This document shows positions 30,556 through 39,616 of a stretch of DNA of 64,000 nt, piece after piece. A program made the translations under genes and the position numbers. The stretch is from Cymbomonas tetramitiformis. Its lineage: Eukaryota > Chlorophyta > Pyramimonadophyceae > Pyramimonadales > Pyramimonadaceae. The notes beneath the pieces were generated by a model. The model was not told where the DNA came from and did no database searches. It saw only the letters and a program-made list of their open reading frames with translations. Location of the stretch: contig LGRX02035268.1 of NCBI GenBank assembly GCA_001247695.2, forward strand, positions 1 through 64,000, in the 5' to 3' direction. Numbering within the stretch: position 1 is the first letter of the stretch; each line of letters starts with the position of its first letter.

Positions 30556-31423
30556 GTACGCGTCAAGGTATCGCCCACGCCAGTTCTACTAACCGGTTTG
30601 TCGAACAGGCGTCACGACCCAAATCGCTCTTGACGCCTCCCATTATCCCCCGGTTCTCCCGAATATTTATACACTGTCGTTGTACAGTGTATAATTATGG
30701 CTATCACTATATAAAGACAGAATATTATTTCAACCGATCGACGACGAGTATATAAATTGTAAACGGATATAAGTATATACATATACATTAGTATAGTTTA
30801 CGGTGTGCTGAATATTTAAATAAAATATTTAAATAAATGAATAAATACTATATGCAAGAATTACGGGGGTTGGGGGTGAGAGGGGGAGGGGGCGGGGGCT
30901 GATGTGGGTATATACAGACCGTACGGCTAAGGGGAGCTATGGGAAGGAGGGCATGGAGAAGGGGGAGGGGGAGGGAAGGATGGGGTGGGGGAGGTGGATG
31001 GAGGGGGTGTGAGGAGGCGGAGGAGCTATTTTATTTTATTCACCTCCTCACCCCTGCATCCCCCATGTATACCCACATCGGCCCCCACCCACCCCTCTCA
31101 CCCCCCCCAACCCCCGTAATTCTTGCATACAGTATTTATTTATTTATTTATTTAAATATTTTATTTAAATATTCAGCACACGGTAAACTATACTAATGTA
31201 TATGTATATACTTATATCCGTTTACAATTTATATACTCGTCGTTGATCGGTTGAAATAATATTCTGTCGTAATATAGTTATAGCCATAATTATACACTGT
31301 ACAACGACAGTGTATAAATATTCGGGAGAACCGGGGGATAATGGGAGGCGTCAAGAGCGATTTGGGTCGTGACGCCTGTTCGACGAACCGGTTAGTAGAA
31401 CTGGGCGATACCTTGACGCGTAC
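30556..31423. repeat. Large palindrome, 360-bp arms
   Basis: 30556-30915 is the reverse complement of 31066-31423 with few differences, including a 5-bp indel near 30577. The spacer of about 150 bp is purine-rich on the plus strand. The right arm ends five bases before the N gap. Confidence 0.88.
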
Positions 31424-31428
31424 CATGG

Positions 31429-32323
31429 NNNNNNNNNNNNNNNNNNNNNNNNNNNNNNNNNNNNNNNNNNNNNNNNNNNNNNNNNNNNNNNNNNNNNNNN
31501 NNNNNNNNNNNNNNNNNNNNNNNNNNNNNNNNNNNNNNNNNNNNNNNNNNNNNNNNNNNNNNNNNNNNNNNNNNNNNNNNNNNNNNNNNNNNNNNNNNNN
31601 NNNNNNNNNNNNNNNNNNNNNNNNNNNNNNNNNNNNNNNNNNNNNNNNNNNNNNNNNNNNNNNNNNNNNNNNNNNNNNNNNNNNNNNNNNNNNNNNNNNN
31701 NNNNNNNNNNNNNNNNNNNNNNNNNNNNNNNNNNNNNNNNNNNNNNNNNNNNNNNNNNNNNNNNNNNNNNNNNNNNNNNNNNNNNNNNNNNNNNNNNNNN
31801 NNNNNNNNNNNNNNNNNNNNNNNNNNNNNNNNNNNNNNNNNNNNNNNNNNNNNNNNNNNNNNNNNNNNNNNNNNNNNNNNNNNNNNNNNNNNNNNNNNNN
31901 NNNNNNNNNNNNNNNNNNNNNNNNNNNNNNNNNNNNNNNNNNNNNNNNNNNNNNNNNNNNNNNNNNNNNNNNNNNNNNNNNNNNNNNNNNNNNNNNNNNN
32001 NNNNNNNNNNNNNNNNNNNNNNNNNNNNNNNNNNNNNNNNNNNNNNNNNNNNNNNNNNNNNNNNNNNNNNNNNNNNNNNNNNNNNNNNNNNNNNNNNNNN
32101 NNNNNNNNNNNNNNNNNNNNNNNNNNNNNNNNNNNNNNNNNNNNNNNNNNNNNNNNNNNNNNNNNNNNNNNNNNNNNNNNNNNNNNNNNNNNNNNNNNNN
32201 NNNNNNNNNNNNNNNNNNNNNNNNNNNNNNNNNNNNNNNNNNNNNNNNNNNNNNNNNNNNNNNNNNNNNNNNNNNNNNNNNNNNNNNNNNNNNNNNNNNN
32301 NNNNNNNNNNNNNNNNNNNNNNN
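31429..32323. other. Assembly gap (N)
   Basis: 895 unresolved bases immediately after a palindrome arm. Palindromes are a common cause of such gaps; the size may be estimated. Confidence 1.
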
Positions 32324-32533
32324 TCTTTTACCCTGTCCTCTTTCTTGAATAGAGGACAATAAAATGCATACCATCAGTGTGTTCAACAATACAACGATAC
32401 CCGCCGTTGTCGCAAGAAAGGCACACCCTGCCGTACTTTTTCGGAGGCGCTTCCTCATGTTTGCAATAACCAAGTGAACCGAGGTGGGGTGGGGGCAAAA
32501 AAATTCAAACGGTGATATTAGACGCATATGCAT
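32324..32533 (-). CDS. Partial ORF with a hydrophobic segment, running into the gap
   Basis: Starts at ATG 32533 and is open to the gap. It codes a basic stretch (MRKRLRKS) followed by a span such as GIVVLLNTLMVCILLSS that could be a membrane helix. No family was recognised; it lies just inside the right TIR of the 3.8-kb element and may be chance. Confidence 0.22.
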
Positions 32534-32600
32534 GTGTCACAAACCTATTCCCCAAAAACAGATCGAAATTTCTATTCCCCATTTTGGACTTTTCTATTCC

Positions 32601-33530
32601 TCGATAACCTTTTTTCCCGCGCTTTCCGTCCAGCTGTTTGCCCCTGTTTTCGTAGGCGGCGAGGTACTGGGGGGAGAGGTCGTCGTCCGGCAATAGGCCT
32701 AGGCAGCGGGGGCAGTACCAGAATTCTTCGACGGGGACTCGCGTTAGCTTGGGCTGCAGGCATCCCAGGTGATAGCCCTGATTGCAGTCATCGCAGAGGA
32801 GAATGCTGGCGGGGCGATCGGCCTTTTTGCACACCTGGCAACGTGCATCTTCGTTGTCGTCCAGGTTGTAGGTGATGGTGGGGTCGACGTCGGGCAAATG
32901 GCAGATGGTTATCTGTGAGCAGTGTGCGTTGCAGGTGCTGCCGCATCGGCCTTGTAGCACGGCGGTGCCGTTGTCGGGCAGCTCTTTAATCTGAAGTATG
33001 GGGTCGCGCGTGTGGAGCTGCAGGCCGTGATTCACACTGCGCTTCAGGAACACGAAGTCGCCTACGCGGAAGTTGAACTGTTTGGGGAGGTACTTCCCTG
33101 AGCGCACTTGCGCGTATCGTTCGGTCTGGCGGTGTTGGGCTATGGCGATGTTGCTGCCAGCCATGATGGTGGCCCTTTTGACGTACTCGGCGCGTTCGAG
33201 GTAGCTGGCTGCCATAGCGGCTGCATCCATGCAGGAATCCAGCGGTTGGCTGAGGCGCTCCTTGATGGCCGGGGGCAGCGTCGGGCGCTGGGCGTACACG
33301 AGCTCATATGGTGCCAGGCGCGTGGACTCCTGCGGCCGCGTGGCGTTATATCCCAGCATGATCCATGGAAGGAATGAATCCCATCGGTCGATGGACCCAG
33401 CCTGCTTGCATGCCTTGGTGAGGGCGGCTTTGGTCATCTGGACGATGCGCTCGCTGAGGCCGTTGCTCTGAGGGTGGGATTGCGACGTGGTGCGGTGGTC
33501 AATCAGGTTGTCCTTGAGTAGCTGTGCAAA
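32601..33530 (-). CDS. Gypsy integrase C-terminal half with PHD finger
   Basis: The frame carries the end of the DDE core (SQSHPQSNGLSERIVQ, catalytic E), the integrase C-terminal GDFVFLKR segment, then a PHD finger at about 32700-32842: CQVC, then CDDCNQGYH, GC and YCPRC, giving the C4HC3 pattern. A PHD finger reads histone H3 tails, so here it probably replaces the chromodomain of other Gypsy integrases and could direct insertion to particular chromatin. A 1-nt frame change near 33535 separates it from the N-terminal half. The frame ends by running into the 56-bp TIR at 32600. Confidence 0.88.
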
Positions 33531-35395
33531 CTCCTTTTCCCACTCGCGCCACCGTTGTCGGTCACCACCTCAGCTGGGCACCCGAACCTAGCTATGACGT
33601 GGAGGGCGAAAGCCTGGGCGGTCTCCGCTGGTTCTTTGGTGTGCAGAGGGATGAGGCAGACGTATTTGGTGAAGTGCTCCACGACTACCATGACGTATTG
33701 GTAGTTGTTCTTGGCCTTGCGGGGCATCTTGGCCAAATCGGTGGAAAACCGGTAGTACATGCCCTTGACTTCCAGAGGGTTCAGGTGAGGAGCGTGCTTG
33801 TCGAAGGTGGTGCGGTAGCGGGCGCAGGCGTCGCACTTGCTGACGACGTCGGAGCATGTGTCGTACAGCTTGGGCCAGTAAAACGCGTCTCTTACCATGG
33901 CTGCGGTGCGTCGGCAGCCAAAGTGCCCACACCTTTCATGCATTTGCTGAACGATGCGGCGTCGCTGGTCCACTGGTGGCACTGGGCGCCTTGCCCCGTT
34001 GGGCAGGATGCGGATCAGGGTTTCTCCTTCGAGTGCGTAGTGTTGGGCTCGTTTGCTCACGGACGCAAGGAGGGTGGGGTTGCAGGGGCGTTCGCCTCTT
34101 AGCCATTGCAGCATCGCCTGGTCGTCGTATGGTTCTGTCGCCTCGCGCACCTCGGCCGCAGCGCTGAGGGTCCGGGTGACCTTTTCGCTGGGGACGCTGG
34201 GTCGAGGGCTGTGGGCCTGTCGTTGAGAGCTTGTGTGGAGTGCGGGTGTGGGGCCACTGGCGGGTACAAACTGCATGGGGGTGCTGAGGGAGGTGGTTGG
34301 GTCGCGTGTTGTGGCGGCGCTCTCACTTGGCGCTGCGCCTAGCCCGCTCTTGTCGTGGGGTCGTTGACCGCAGCACTCGGGCGGTGGCTGGTGTGCTGCA
34401 CGTATGAGCGAGGCTGTGGCGCCCGGCCCGTACAGCTGCCGTAGCTCGGATGTCTCCAACCGGGCTGACCGCTTGATGGTGCTGAGGGCTGCTGCCCACT
34501 GGGTTACGATAGCTTCCGGGGGTTCCACGGGTGACTCCTCCCCCTCCTCGCAGTGGTGGGAGGAGGCCCTGGGCGCGGCATGCTCGGAGATTGAGTGTCT
34601 CGACTCAATTTGCAACCGTGGGGCTTCTGCTCGGTTGAGCAAGTAGCATACGGTCAGGATGCGGGAAACGCAGCGGACGTCGAAGGCCCTGCCCAGCATC
34701 TCACCTCGCTCGCGCGCTGAGACGCCGGGTGCTTGTGTGGCTCCGGTCTGGAATCCCATGGCGCGCTCTTTCTCCTCGGGTGTGGGCGGCCCCCACTGCT
34801 GTGTGGCGTGATCCCAGACGGTGTCCTTCCTGCCATCCCTGAATTGGTAGGAGTCTGGAAAGGACATCATGGTGGGCCACGCCCTCATGGGCTCTCCGTG
34901 CACGTTGCAGGGGTAGTGGCCGGAGGCGGTGTCGTCGCCGGCGTCCTGCTCGGTGCGGCCGGGGTCCAGGATGTCCCTCACGAGGCGACAAGGGTCTCGC
35001 TCCACGGCGTCCAGCACGGATTGGGCGTCTACGTACCCGGCCATGTTTGTCCAGTAGTTCCGCAGGCGGTGTGCGCGCGCCCCCATGCGTGCTGCGTCGA
35101 CGGTGATGGGCATACCAATCATGGAGCACATGAGGGGGTGCATAACGTCGCGGACCTCACGGCTGTTGAAGTTATGCTGCGCTGCCACGCACTCGATCAT
35201 GTACGCGAACCTGCCACGCCCCGCCCGAGGAGTTGCAGCTGTCCCAGCACGCGCACCACGTCGTATAGGACTGACGAGTGCCGACCTTTCAACCCTCGCA
35301 GGGACCCAGCCGCTGAGAGGTCCTGGCATTCTGTGCCCACCATGGCGAAGATGTACGGACTCTCGTTGCGTCGTTGGTGAGGGATAGAAGGTCAC
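33503..35395 (-). CDS. Gypsy pol: C5-methyltransferase C-terminal part, linker, integrase HHCC and first catalytic residues
   Basis: Reading from 35395, the early part (about 35240-34960) holds FAYMIECVAAQHN at the ENV position of C5-methyltransferases, GMPITVDAARMGARAHRLR and YWTN, then a DILDPGR motif. A Pro/Ser-rich linker follows to about 34100. The integrase zinc domain H...H...C-x2-C (MHERCGH, KCDAC) is at about 33830-33950, then FSTDL and VVTDNGG, the first two catalytic Asp of the DDE core. The next catalytic residue is in the following frame. The residues before 35260 are out of frame with the true methyltransferase frame, which switches here. Confidence 0.85.
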   Translation of the reverse strand: MTFYPSPTTQRESVHLRHGGHRMPGPLSGWVPARVERSALVSPIRRGARAGTAATPRAGRGRFAYMIECVAAQHNFNSREVRDVMHPLMCSMIGMPITVDAARMGARAHRLRNYWTNMAGYVDAQSVLDAVERDPCRLVRDILDPGRTEQDAGDDTASGHYPCNVHGEPMRAWPTMMSFPDSYQFRDGRKDTVWDHATQQWGPPTPEEKERAMGFQTGATQAPGVSARERGEMLGRAFDVRCVSRILTVCYLLNRAEAPRLQIESRHSISEHAAPRASSHHCEEGEESPVEPPEAIVTQWAAALSTIKRSARLETSELRQLYGPGATASLIRAAHQPPPECCGQRPHDKSGLGAAPSESAATTRDPTTSLSTPMQFVPASGPTPALHTSSQRQAHSPRPSVPSEKVTRTLSAAAEVREATEPYDDQAMLQWLRGERPCNPTLLASVSKRAQHYALEGETLIRILPNGARRPVPPVDQRRRIVQQMHERCGHFGCRRTAAMVRDAFYWPKLYDTCSDVVSKCDACARYRTTFDKHAPHLNPLEVKGMYYRFSTDLAKMPRKAKNNYQYVMVVVEHFTKYVCLIPLHTKEPAETAQAFALHVIARFGCPAEVVTDNGGASGKRSLHSYSRTT

Positions 35396-36473
35396 TGCGA
35401 GTTATACGTCTGAGATCTTGGAGCACTGAGGTGAAGGCGTCGTGGAGGGCTTCCAGAGGGAGTTGTTGCGGGAACCGGTTGTGCAGTTGCACTAGCCTGT
35501 GTTTGGCAACTTGCCGACTTTTCGCGTTGCTATCGCAGTAGACGTATTTGGTGACGTTGCCGCCTGCGATGAGCCATGCCTCCAGACCCGAACACAGGCC
35601 TGCGCAGAGCTCTATGACCACGGCTTCTTTGGCATGGAGGTGGGACACGGTTCGCTGAGGAAGCGGGCGCGTGTCCAGGCTGGTTGCTTGCCCGTCCACA
35701 CACTCGCCGCACAGCACCCGGGTGACGGGAACGTGCCTCCTGCTGCTTAGGTATGCATCCACCCAACCGCATGCCTCTTCCCAGAGCGTCAGCGCATCGT
35801 CGTCGCGGGCGTCGTGGTCGCTGGTCTCTACGTGCATGGACCAGTGCTCCCCCAGGTGGTGGCTGACCAGGTCGTGACTCGTGCAGGGGTCGCCTGGTAG
35901 CCTTCCCACATGGCTCTCGTATTGCCATGAGGCTATGGGGGCGACGTCCTGCGTGCTCTCCTCGGGGAGGCGAGAGTATCGGGCGCAGAGGCAGGCGAAG
36001 GCCCCTGCTGTGGGTAGAGCGGCCTCCTCCTCAGTGGGGTCCAGGCTAGCTCCGGTGGGGTCCAGGGACGACTCTCTCGGATATCGAGATAGCACATCAG
36101 CGTTGGTGTGGCTGCTTCCAGCCCTGTGCACGATGTTGTACTCGAACTCCTGCAGGGAGACCTGCCACCGTAGGTGCATGCCGGTCAGGGATTGTGAGGA
36201 GCGCAGCCACGTTAGCGGCTTGTGGTCGGTGATCAACGTGAATTTGCCGCCATGAAGGTAGTGTCGAAAAGATCTCACGCCGTACACGGCCGCGAGGGCT
36301 TCCCCGTAGAAGCTGCTGTAGCGCACTTCGGATCGGGAGAGCGAGCGGCTGGTGGCTGCGATGATGACGTCACGATCCTCGTCGTCCTTCTGCCCCATTA
36401 TAGCAGAGATGCCGACCCCTGACCAGTCGGTCATAAGGTACAGTGGCCGGTTCGGGTCGTAGGCGTGTATGAC
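35289..36473 (-). CDS. Gypsy pol: RNase H and C5-methyltransferase N-terminal part
   Basis: RNase H is clear at about 36110-36470: LMTDWSGVGIS (Asp), YGEALAAVYGV (Glu), LITDHKPLTWL (Asp) and HTNADVLSR (Asp). After a linker with Cys and charged residues, AVVIELCAGLCSGLEAW at about 35590-35640 is motif I of cytosine-5 methyltransferases, followed by YVYCDSN. Motif IV is in a third frame near 35320-35350, reading GTECQDLSAAG: the catalytic Cys is kept but the usual preceding Pro is Glu. At least two frame changes fall within 80 bases here. Removing the hAT MITE fuses this frame with the RT frame through the TSD (...EPGVVIHAYDPN...). Confidence 0.88.
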   Translation of the reverse strand, partial: VIHAYDPNRPLYLMTDWSGVGISAIMGQKDDEDRDVIIAATSRSLSRSEVRYSSFYGEALAAVYGVRSFRHYLHGGKFTLITDHKPLTWLRSSQSLTGMHLRWQVSLQEFEYNIVHRAGSSHTNADVLSRYPRESSLDPTGASLDPTEEEAALPTAGAFACLCARYSRLPEESTQDVAPIASWQYESHVGRLPGDPCTSHDLVSHHLGEHWSMHVETSDHDARDDDALTLWEEACGWVDAYLSSRRHVPVTRVLCGECVDGQATSLDTRPLPQRTVSHLHAKEAVVIELCAGLCSGLEAWLIAGGNVTKYVYCDSNAKSRQVAKHRLVQLHNRFPQQLPLEALHDAFTSVLQDLRRITRSDLLSLTNDATRVRTSSPWWAQNARTSQRLGPCEG

Positions 36474-36769
36474 CACGCCGGCAGGGAAGATATCTTACCC
36501 CGATTGGCCGGCCCCGGGCCGAACTGAGTCGCCAAAATGAGGCCCGGGCCGAAGAGGGACCGAAAGAGAAATTGCTTTGGGGCCGAACCAATTTGGCGCA
36601 AATTTCTAAAAATTTGATGAAAATTGTGCGATTTTTGCATTTTCCCATACTTAAGATTAAAATTTTCGGGCATTTTGTAGTTCGGACCGGGCGGGCCGAA
36701 GACGGGCCGAAAGAGTTTTTTATTTGGGGCCGTACCAGCTCAACGGAAGATATCTTCCCTGCACGCCGG
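36474..36769. mobile_element. hAT-type MITE, 8-bp TSD
   Basis: The 280-bp element (36482-36761) begins CAGGGAAGATATCTT and ends AAGATATCTTCCCTG. Both flanks are CACGCCGG (36474-36481 and 36762-36769). An 8-bp duplication with TIR starting CAGGG is typical of hAT. It has no ORF; the middle is A/T-rich between GGGCCGAA-type repeats. Confidence 0.92.
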
Positions 36770-37148
36770 GCTCAGTGAGCCGCTTTTTGAGCTGGGCCAA
36801 TGCGTCGTCGTGCTCCTTGCCCCATAAGTCCTTGACGTTCTCGTTGCCTTTTCTCAGCAGGCAGTACAGCGGCCATGCCATCGACGAGTAGTCTTCCTTG
36901 CCGATGCGCGCGGCCATGATCCGGTAGAAGTTCATGAAACCCAGTATGGCCCGAACGCCCCTCACATCTGTGGGCGTGGGTAGTTCGAGCAGGGCGGCCA
37001 CTTTGGCCTGGTGAGGTGACAGCTTACCGGGTCGCAGCAGGAAACCCAGAAACTCGCACCCGCCGGCGGCGAAGACTGACTTGCCGGGGTGACCGCGCAG
37101 TCCCACTTTGCTCAGGCGTTGCATGACTGCCTCCAGGTCGGCCAGGTG
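36770..37148 (-). CDS. Gypsy RT, C-terminal (thumb/connection) part
   Basis: Codes HLADLEAVMQRLSKVG, then CEFLGFLLRPGKLSP and RAILGFMNFYR, all standard in Gypsy RT between the YxDD box and RNase H. It is continuous with the upstream RT frame if the 1.09-kb insert and one TTGG copy are removed, and with RNase H if the hAT MITE is removed. Confidence 0.9.
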
Positions 37149-38242
37149 TTGGTGGCTACTGCCCGGTGGTATGGTACTGTCACAAGTACCAAAATATATG
37201 CTTTATTTTGGGCACTAGATGGGGTGTACGAGTCCCATGAAGGTTTTGAAAAATCATTTAGGACCCTTTTGAATTGTTATTGATGCTGAAATGTACTCTC
37301 GTGAACTTTAGGTATGTGTATGTGCGGTGTGCTTTTGGGGGGTGTAACGCCATAAAATTAATTAAATTTGCTGGTACTGTCACAAGTACCAACCGCGCGG
37401 TGATTTAAAAGGGCACGCTATGTGGCCACGAGGTGGCATGCATGATGTCACATTTCATTATTGGGATGTATCCTAAGGGCTCGTCATGCGTTGTGCCATT
37501 TGAACGTCTTTAACGCCAGTATTGGGATTCGATAACACCCAAGGGTGTGATAAAATGGCCTCTCAGCATTTTTTGTAGTAATATCGGGAGCGGTTTCGTA
37601 CTTAAGTTCCATGTGTAGAGTCCAAGTACGGCAACTTCTCATGCATGTAAAGGTCTTGAAAAATCGATATATGGGTTTACTTTTGATGTCATAAACGCTG
37701 GTGAGGCGATCCGACGTTATAATATACTTATTTCGTAGCTTTAGTGCCACGACTAAGCTCCAAAATCGACGATAGCCCTCATACTTAAGGAATCTTGAGT
37801 TGGACCATTTGGTGGAGATGGGATGTTTAGCATGTCGCAGTTTCAGCGACGGGCAGTATGCCAACTGCCCCATGCCCACATTCATCATTGGCCATGTTAT
37901 ACAGCTTCAATTTGAGCCATCGCTGGGTTGAATAGAATCCCAAGTCTGTTCAAAAAGAAATCCGAAAGTAGCGCCACGATTTCGAAGACAAGTGAGACAC
38001 CATTGTGTAACACAAAACTCCACCTTGTTGGCAATATGCATCCACTGGGAGGGCTACACGTAACCTATGGACCAATGGGGCATAATACAACTCAGTTTGG
38101 GTCGTTAAGGTAATGGTATATCATGGATATCACCATCGGGATGGAGGAGGACATCAAAAAAAATTCTAGCGTTTTGGTACTTGTGATAGTACCAGATTCG
38201 ATTCTGGTACTATGACTAGTACCACTGGGCAGTAGCCATTGG
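37149..38242. mobile_element. 1.09-kb TIR element (copy 1), 4-bp TSD TTGG
   Basis: The element 37153-38238 begins TGGCTACTGCCC and ends GGGCAGTAGCCA, flanked by TTGG on both sides. Just inside each end, GGTACTGTCACAAGTACC-type sequence recurs, extending the terminal inversion to about 40 bp in imperfect form. A near-identical copy is at 62822-63918 with TSD CTTA. A 4-bp duplication limits the candidate superfamilies, but no transposase was recognised, so I leave the family open. Confidence 0.9.
37484..37888 (-). CDS. 134-aa ORF inside the 1.09-kb TIR element
   Basis: ATG at 37888, open to 37484, codes a basic protein with no recognised motif. In the second copy (63174-63583) the same frame has a Trp-to-TGA change and a 4-nt duplication, so it is not conserved between the two copies. 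It may be chance or a decayed element gene; it is too short for a known complete transposase. Confidence 0.25.
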   Translation of the reverse strand: MMNVGMGQLAYCPSLKLRHAKHPISTKWSNSRFLKYEGYRRFWSLVVALKLRNKYIITSDRLTSVYDIKSKPIYRFFKTFTCMRSCRTWTLHMELKYETAPDITTKNAERPFYHTLGCYRIPILALKTFKWHNA

Positions 38243-38890
38243 CGGGCGGTGGGCGAGGTCACCAGGATGTCGTCGCAGTACACCTTGGCGCAGCTGAGTC
38301 CGCGCAGCTCGTGCTCGATTACCCGCCCAAACATTGCGGTGCTGTTCGCGCTGCCGAAGGGCATGCGCTTGTAGACGTACTGCTCGGGGGCGGCACCGTC
38401 TCGCGCCCACCAGAAGCATGTCTTCAGCGACGCGTCGTCGGTCAGAACGATCTGGTGGAAACCGCTGCGCAGGTCCAGCTTGGTCATGTACTGGTCGCGG
38501 CCGATGTCGTGAAAAAGGTCTTCGGGCAGCCGTGGAGGCGTACGGTCTCGGAGCGACAGCTCGTTGACGCCTCGTAGGTCCAGCGCCACACGCTTGTCCC
38601 TCCAGGAGCCATCCATGCAAGGCCTTTTTCATGGCGACGACGACATTGCAGGTGTTTTCGCAGTATTTCGGGGCCTTCTCGATGATGCCGTCCGCCAGCA
38701 GCTTGTTGAAGTGTTCGTCGATCAGAGCCCGTTCGGCTGGTGAGAATCGCCGGGGCTTCTGGTAGTGCGAGGCGGACTCGTCCTTGAAGGGAATGTCAAA
38801 TTTGCCGATCTCTCCCGTGTATCCCGGCAGGTCGGTGGCGGAGGTGGCCATGAAGCTCTTCTCGCGGAGTAGGAGGTCGCGCAGGGCCTG
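38243..38890 (-). CDS. Gypsy RT, N-terminal and palm part
   Basis: Two frames joined near 38605. The first (from about 38850) codes DIPFKDESASHYQKPRRFSP and the pre-palm helix to VVVAMKKAL. The second codes DKRVALDLRGVNEL, MTKLDLRSGFHQI (motif A Asp), MPFGSANSTAMF (motif B) and VYCDDILVTS (YxDD, both Asp present). The order is that of Ty3/Gypsy RT. The insert at 37153-38238 falls just after the YCDD box. A 1-nt indel explains the frame change, so the palm itself is otherwise intact. Confidence 0.92.
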
Positions 38891-39613
38891 TCATTCTTCA
38901 TCGGTCCATGCGCCCTCGCCGTTGAAGCCTGCTTGAGGCCCCATGATGACGTCCAGTTCCTCGTCACGGGCGTGCAGCGCTTCGACGTCGTCTTCCCTGC
39001 CGAGAGGCACGGCGCTGTCCACCTCGCCCGCCTGTGTGGCGAATGCTTGCGCCAGGTGGTGCTGCCGCGGCTTCTTGCGCCGCTTGCGACCCCTGCGGGC
39101 ATGGCGTCGTCCTTTTGCCTTCCTGAAGCTGGCTCGGCGCCACAGATCGTGGGATGATGGTGCCCCGCGGCCCTGACGTTTATTCCGCTTACTGGCGCGT
39201 TTGAAGCGGCTGGGGGGGTCCTCGCACTTTGGGTTGAGGACGACGAATCGCATGATGGCGTTGGTGTTGACCAGGCGGAATCGTGTCCACGAGTATACTG
39301 TCCCCGCTGCCGCCGCCGCCGCCGCACACCAGCTGGGTGTGCTCCTCCATGCTTCTGTTGCCACGAGCCTGGCCGTCTCCACAAGCACGTGTGGCCCCAC
39401 GCTGTTGGCCTGGACCGTTGTGAAGATGGTCCAGGCTGCTAATGCGCAGCCAAGCTGCACGCACGCTCGCTGTACCCATGTGCGGGCAAGGAGCTGCAGT
39501 GCTGCTTTGGCCTGTTGCTGAGCCCGCCGGTTGCGCCTTCCAGCGGACTTGGGCACTGGGCCCCAGGCCTGGGTGAGTGCCCACCTCATCCGGGCGCTAA
39601 GGGACCGCTCCAC
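38891..39613 (-). CDS. Gypsy region upstream of RT, membrane-span-containing
   Basis: The frame ends in a TGA at 38891, two codons after DEE, and the RT frame starts just beyond, so it is likely the N-terminal extension of pol. It includes a hydrophobic stretch around VQLGCALAAWTIFTTV, an alanine-rich segment CAAAAAAAGTVYSW and a long very basic segment (KRASKRNKRQGRG and RRGRKRRKKPRQ) then an acidic tail. Start codon is unclear (first codon GTG). No enzymatic motif was seen. It could be a nucleic-acid-binding linker or the tail of the membrane-protein region. Confidence 0.45.
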   Translation of the reverse strand: MERSLSARMRWALTQAWGPVPKSAGRRNRRAQQQAKAALQLLARTWVQRACVQLGCALAAWTIFTTVQANSVGPHVLVETARLVATEAWRSTPSWCAAAAAAAGTVYSWTRFRLVNTNAIMRFVVLNPKCEDPPSRFKRASKRNKRQGRGAPSSHDLWRRASFRKAKGRRHARRGRKRRKKPRQHHLAQAFATQAGEVDSAVPLGREDDVEALHARDEELDVIMGPQAGFNGEGAWTDEE

Positions 39614-39616
39614 GAG

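Larger units (their letters stand above)
28793..32600. mobile_element. 3.8-kb element with 56-bp terminal inverted repeats
   Basis: 28793-28848 (beginning GGAATAGAAAAGTCCAAAAT) is the exact reverse complement of 32545-32600. It sits inside the pol frame of the Gypsy-like element, between PHD and Tudor-like segments. Inside are dispersed inverted repeats, a palindrome with 360-bp arms and an assembly gap. No transposase is visible, though the gap could hide one. Flanks share an imperfect direct repeat of about 25 bp (TCGATAACCTTT...GCGCGCTTTC type): 32601-32626 directly abuts the right end, while 28751-28776 lies 16 bp from the left end, so the TSD is unclear. Confidence 0.72.

Noticed and set aside
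31341..32533. Long frames crossing the N gap
   Set aside because: The open frame comes from unresolved bases; only the sequenced ends can be judged.
37153..38238. Solo LTR
   Set aside because: TG...CA ends and a short TSD would fit, but the termini are a long inverted repeat and no related full LTR element is in the window.
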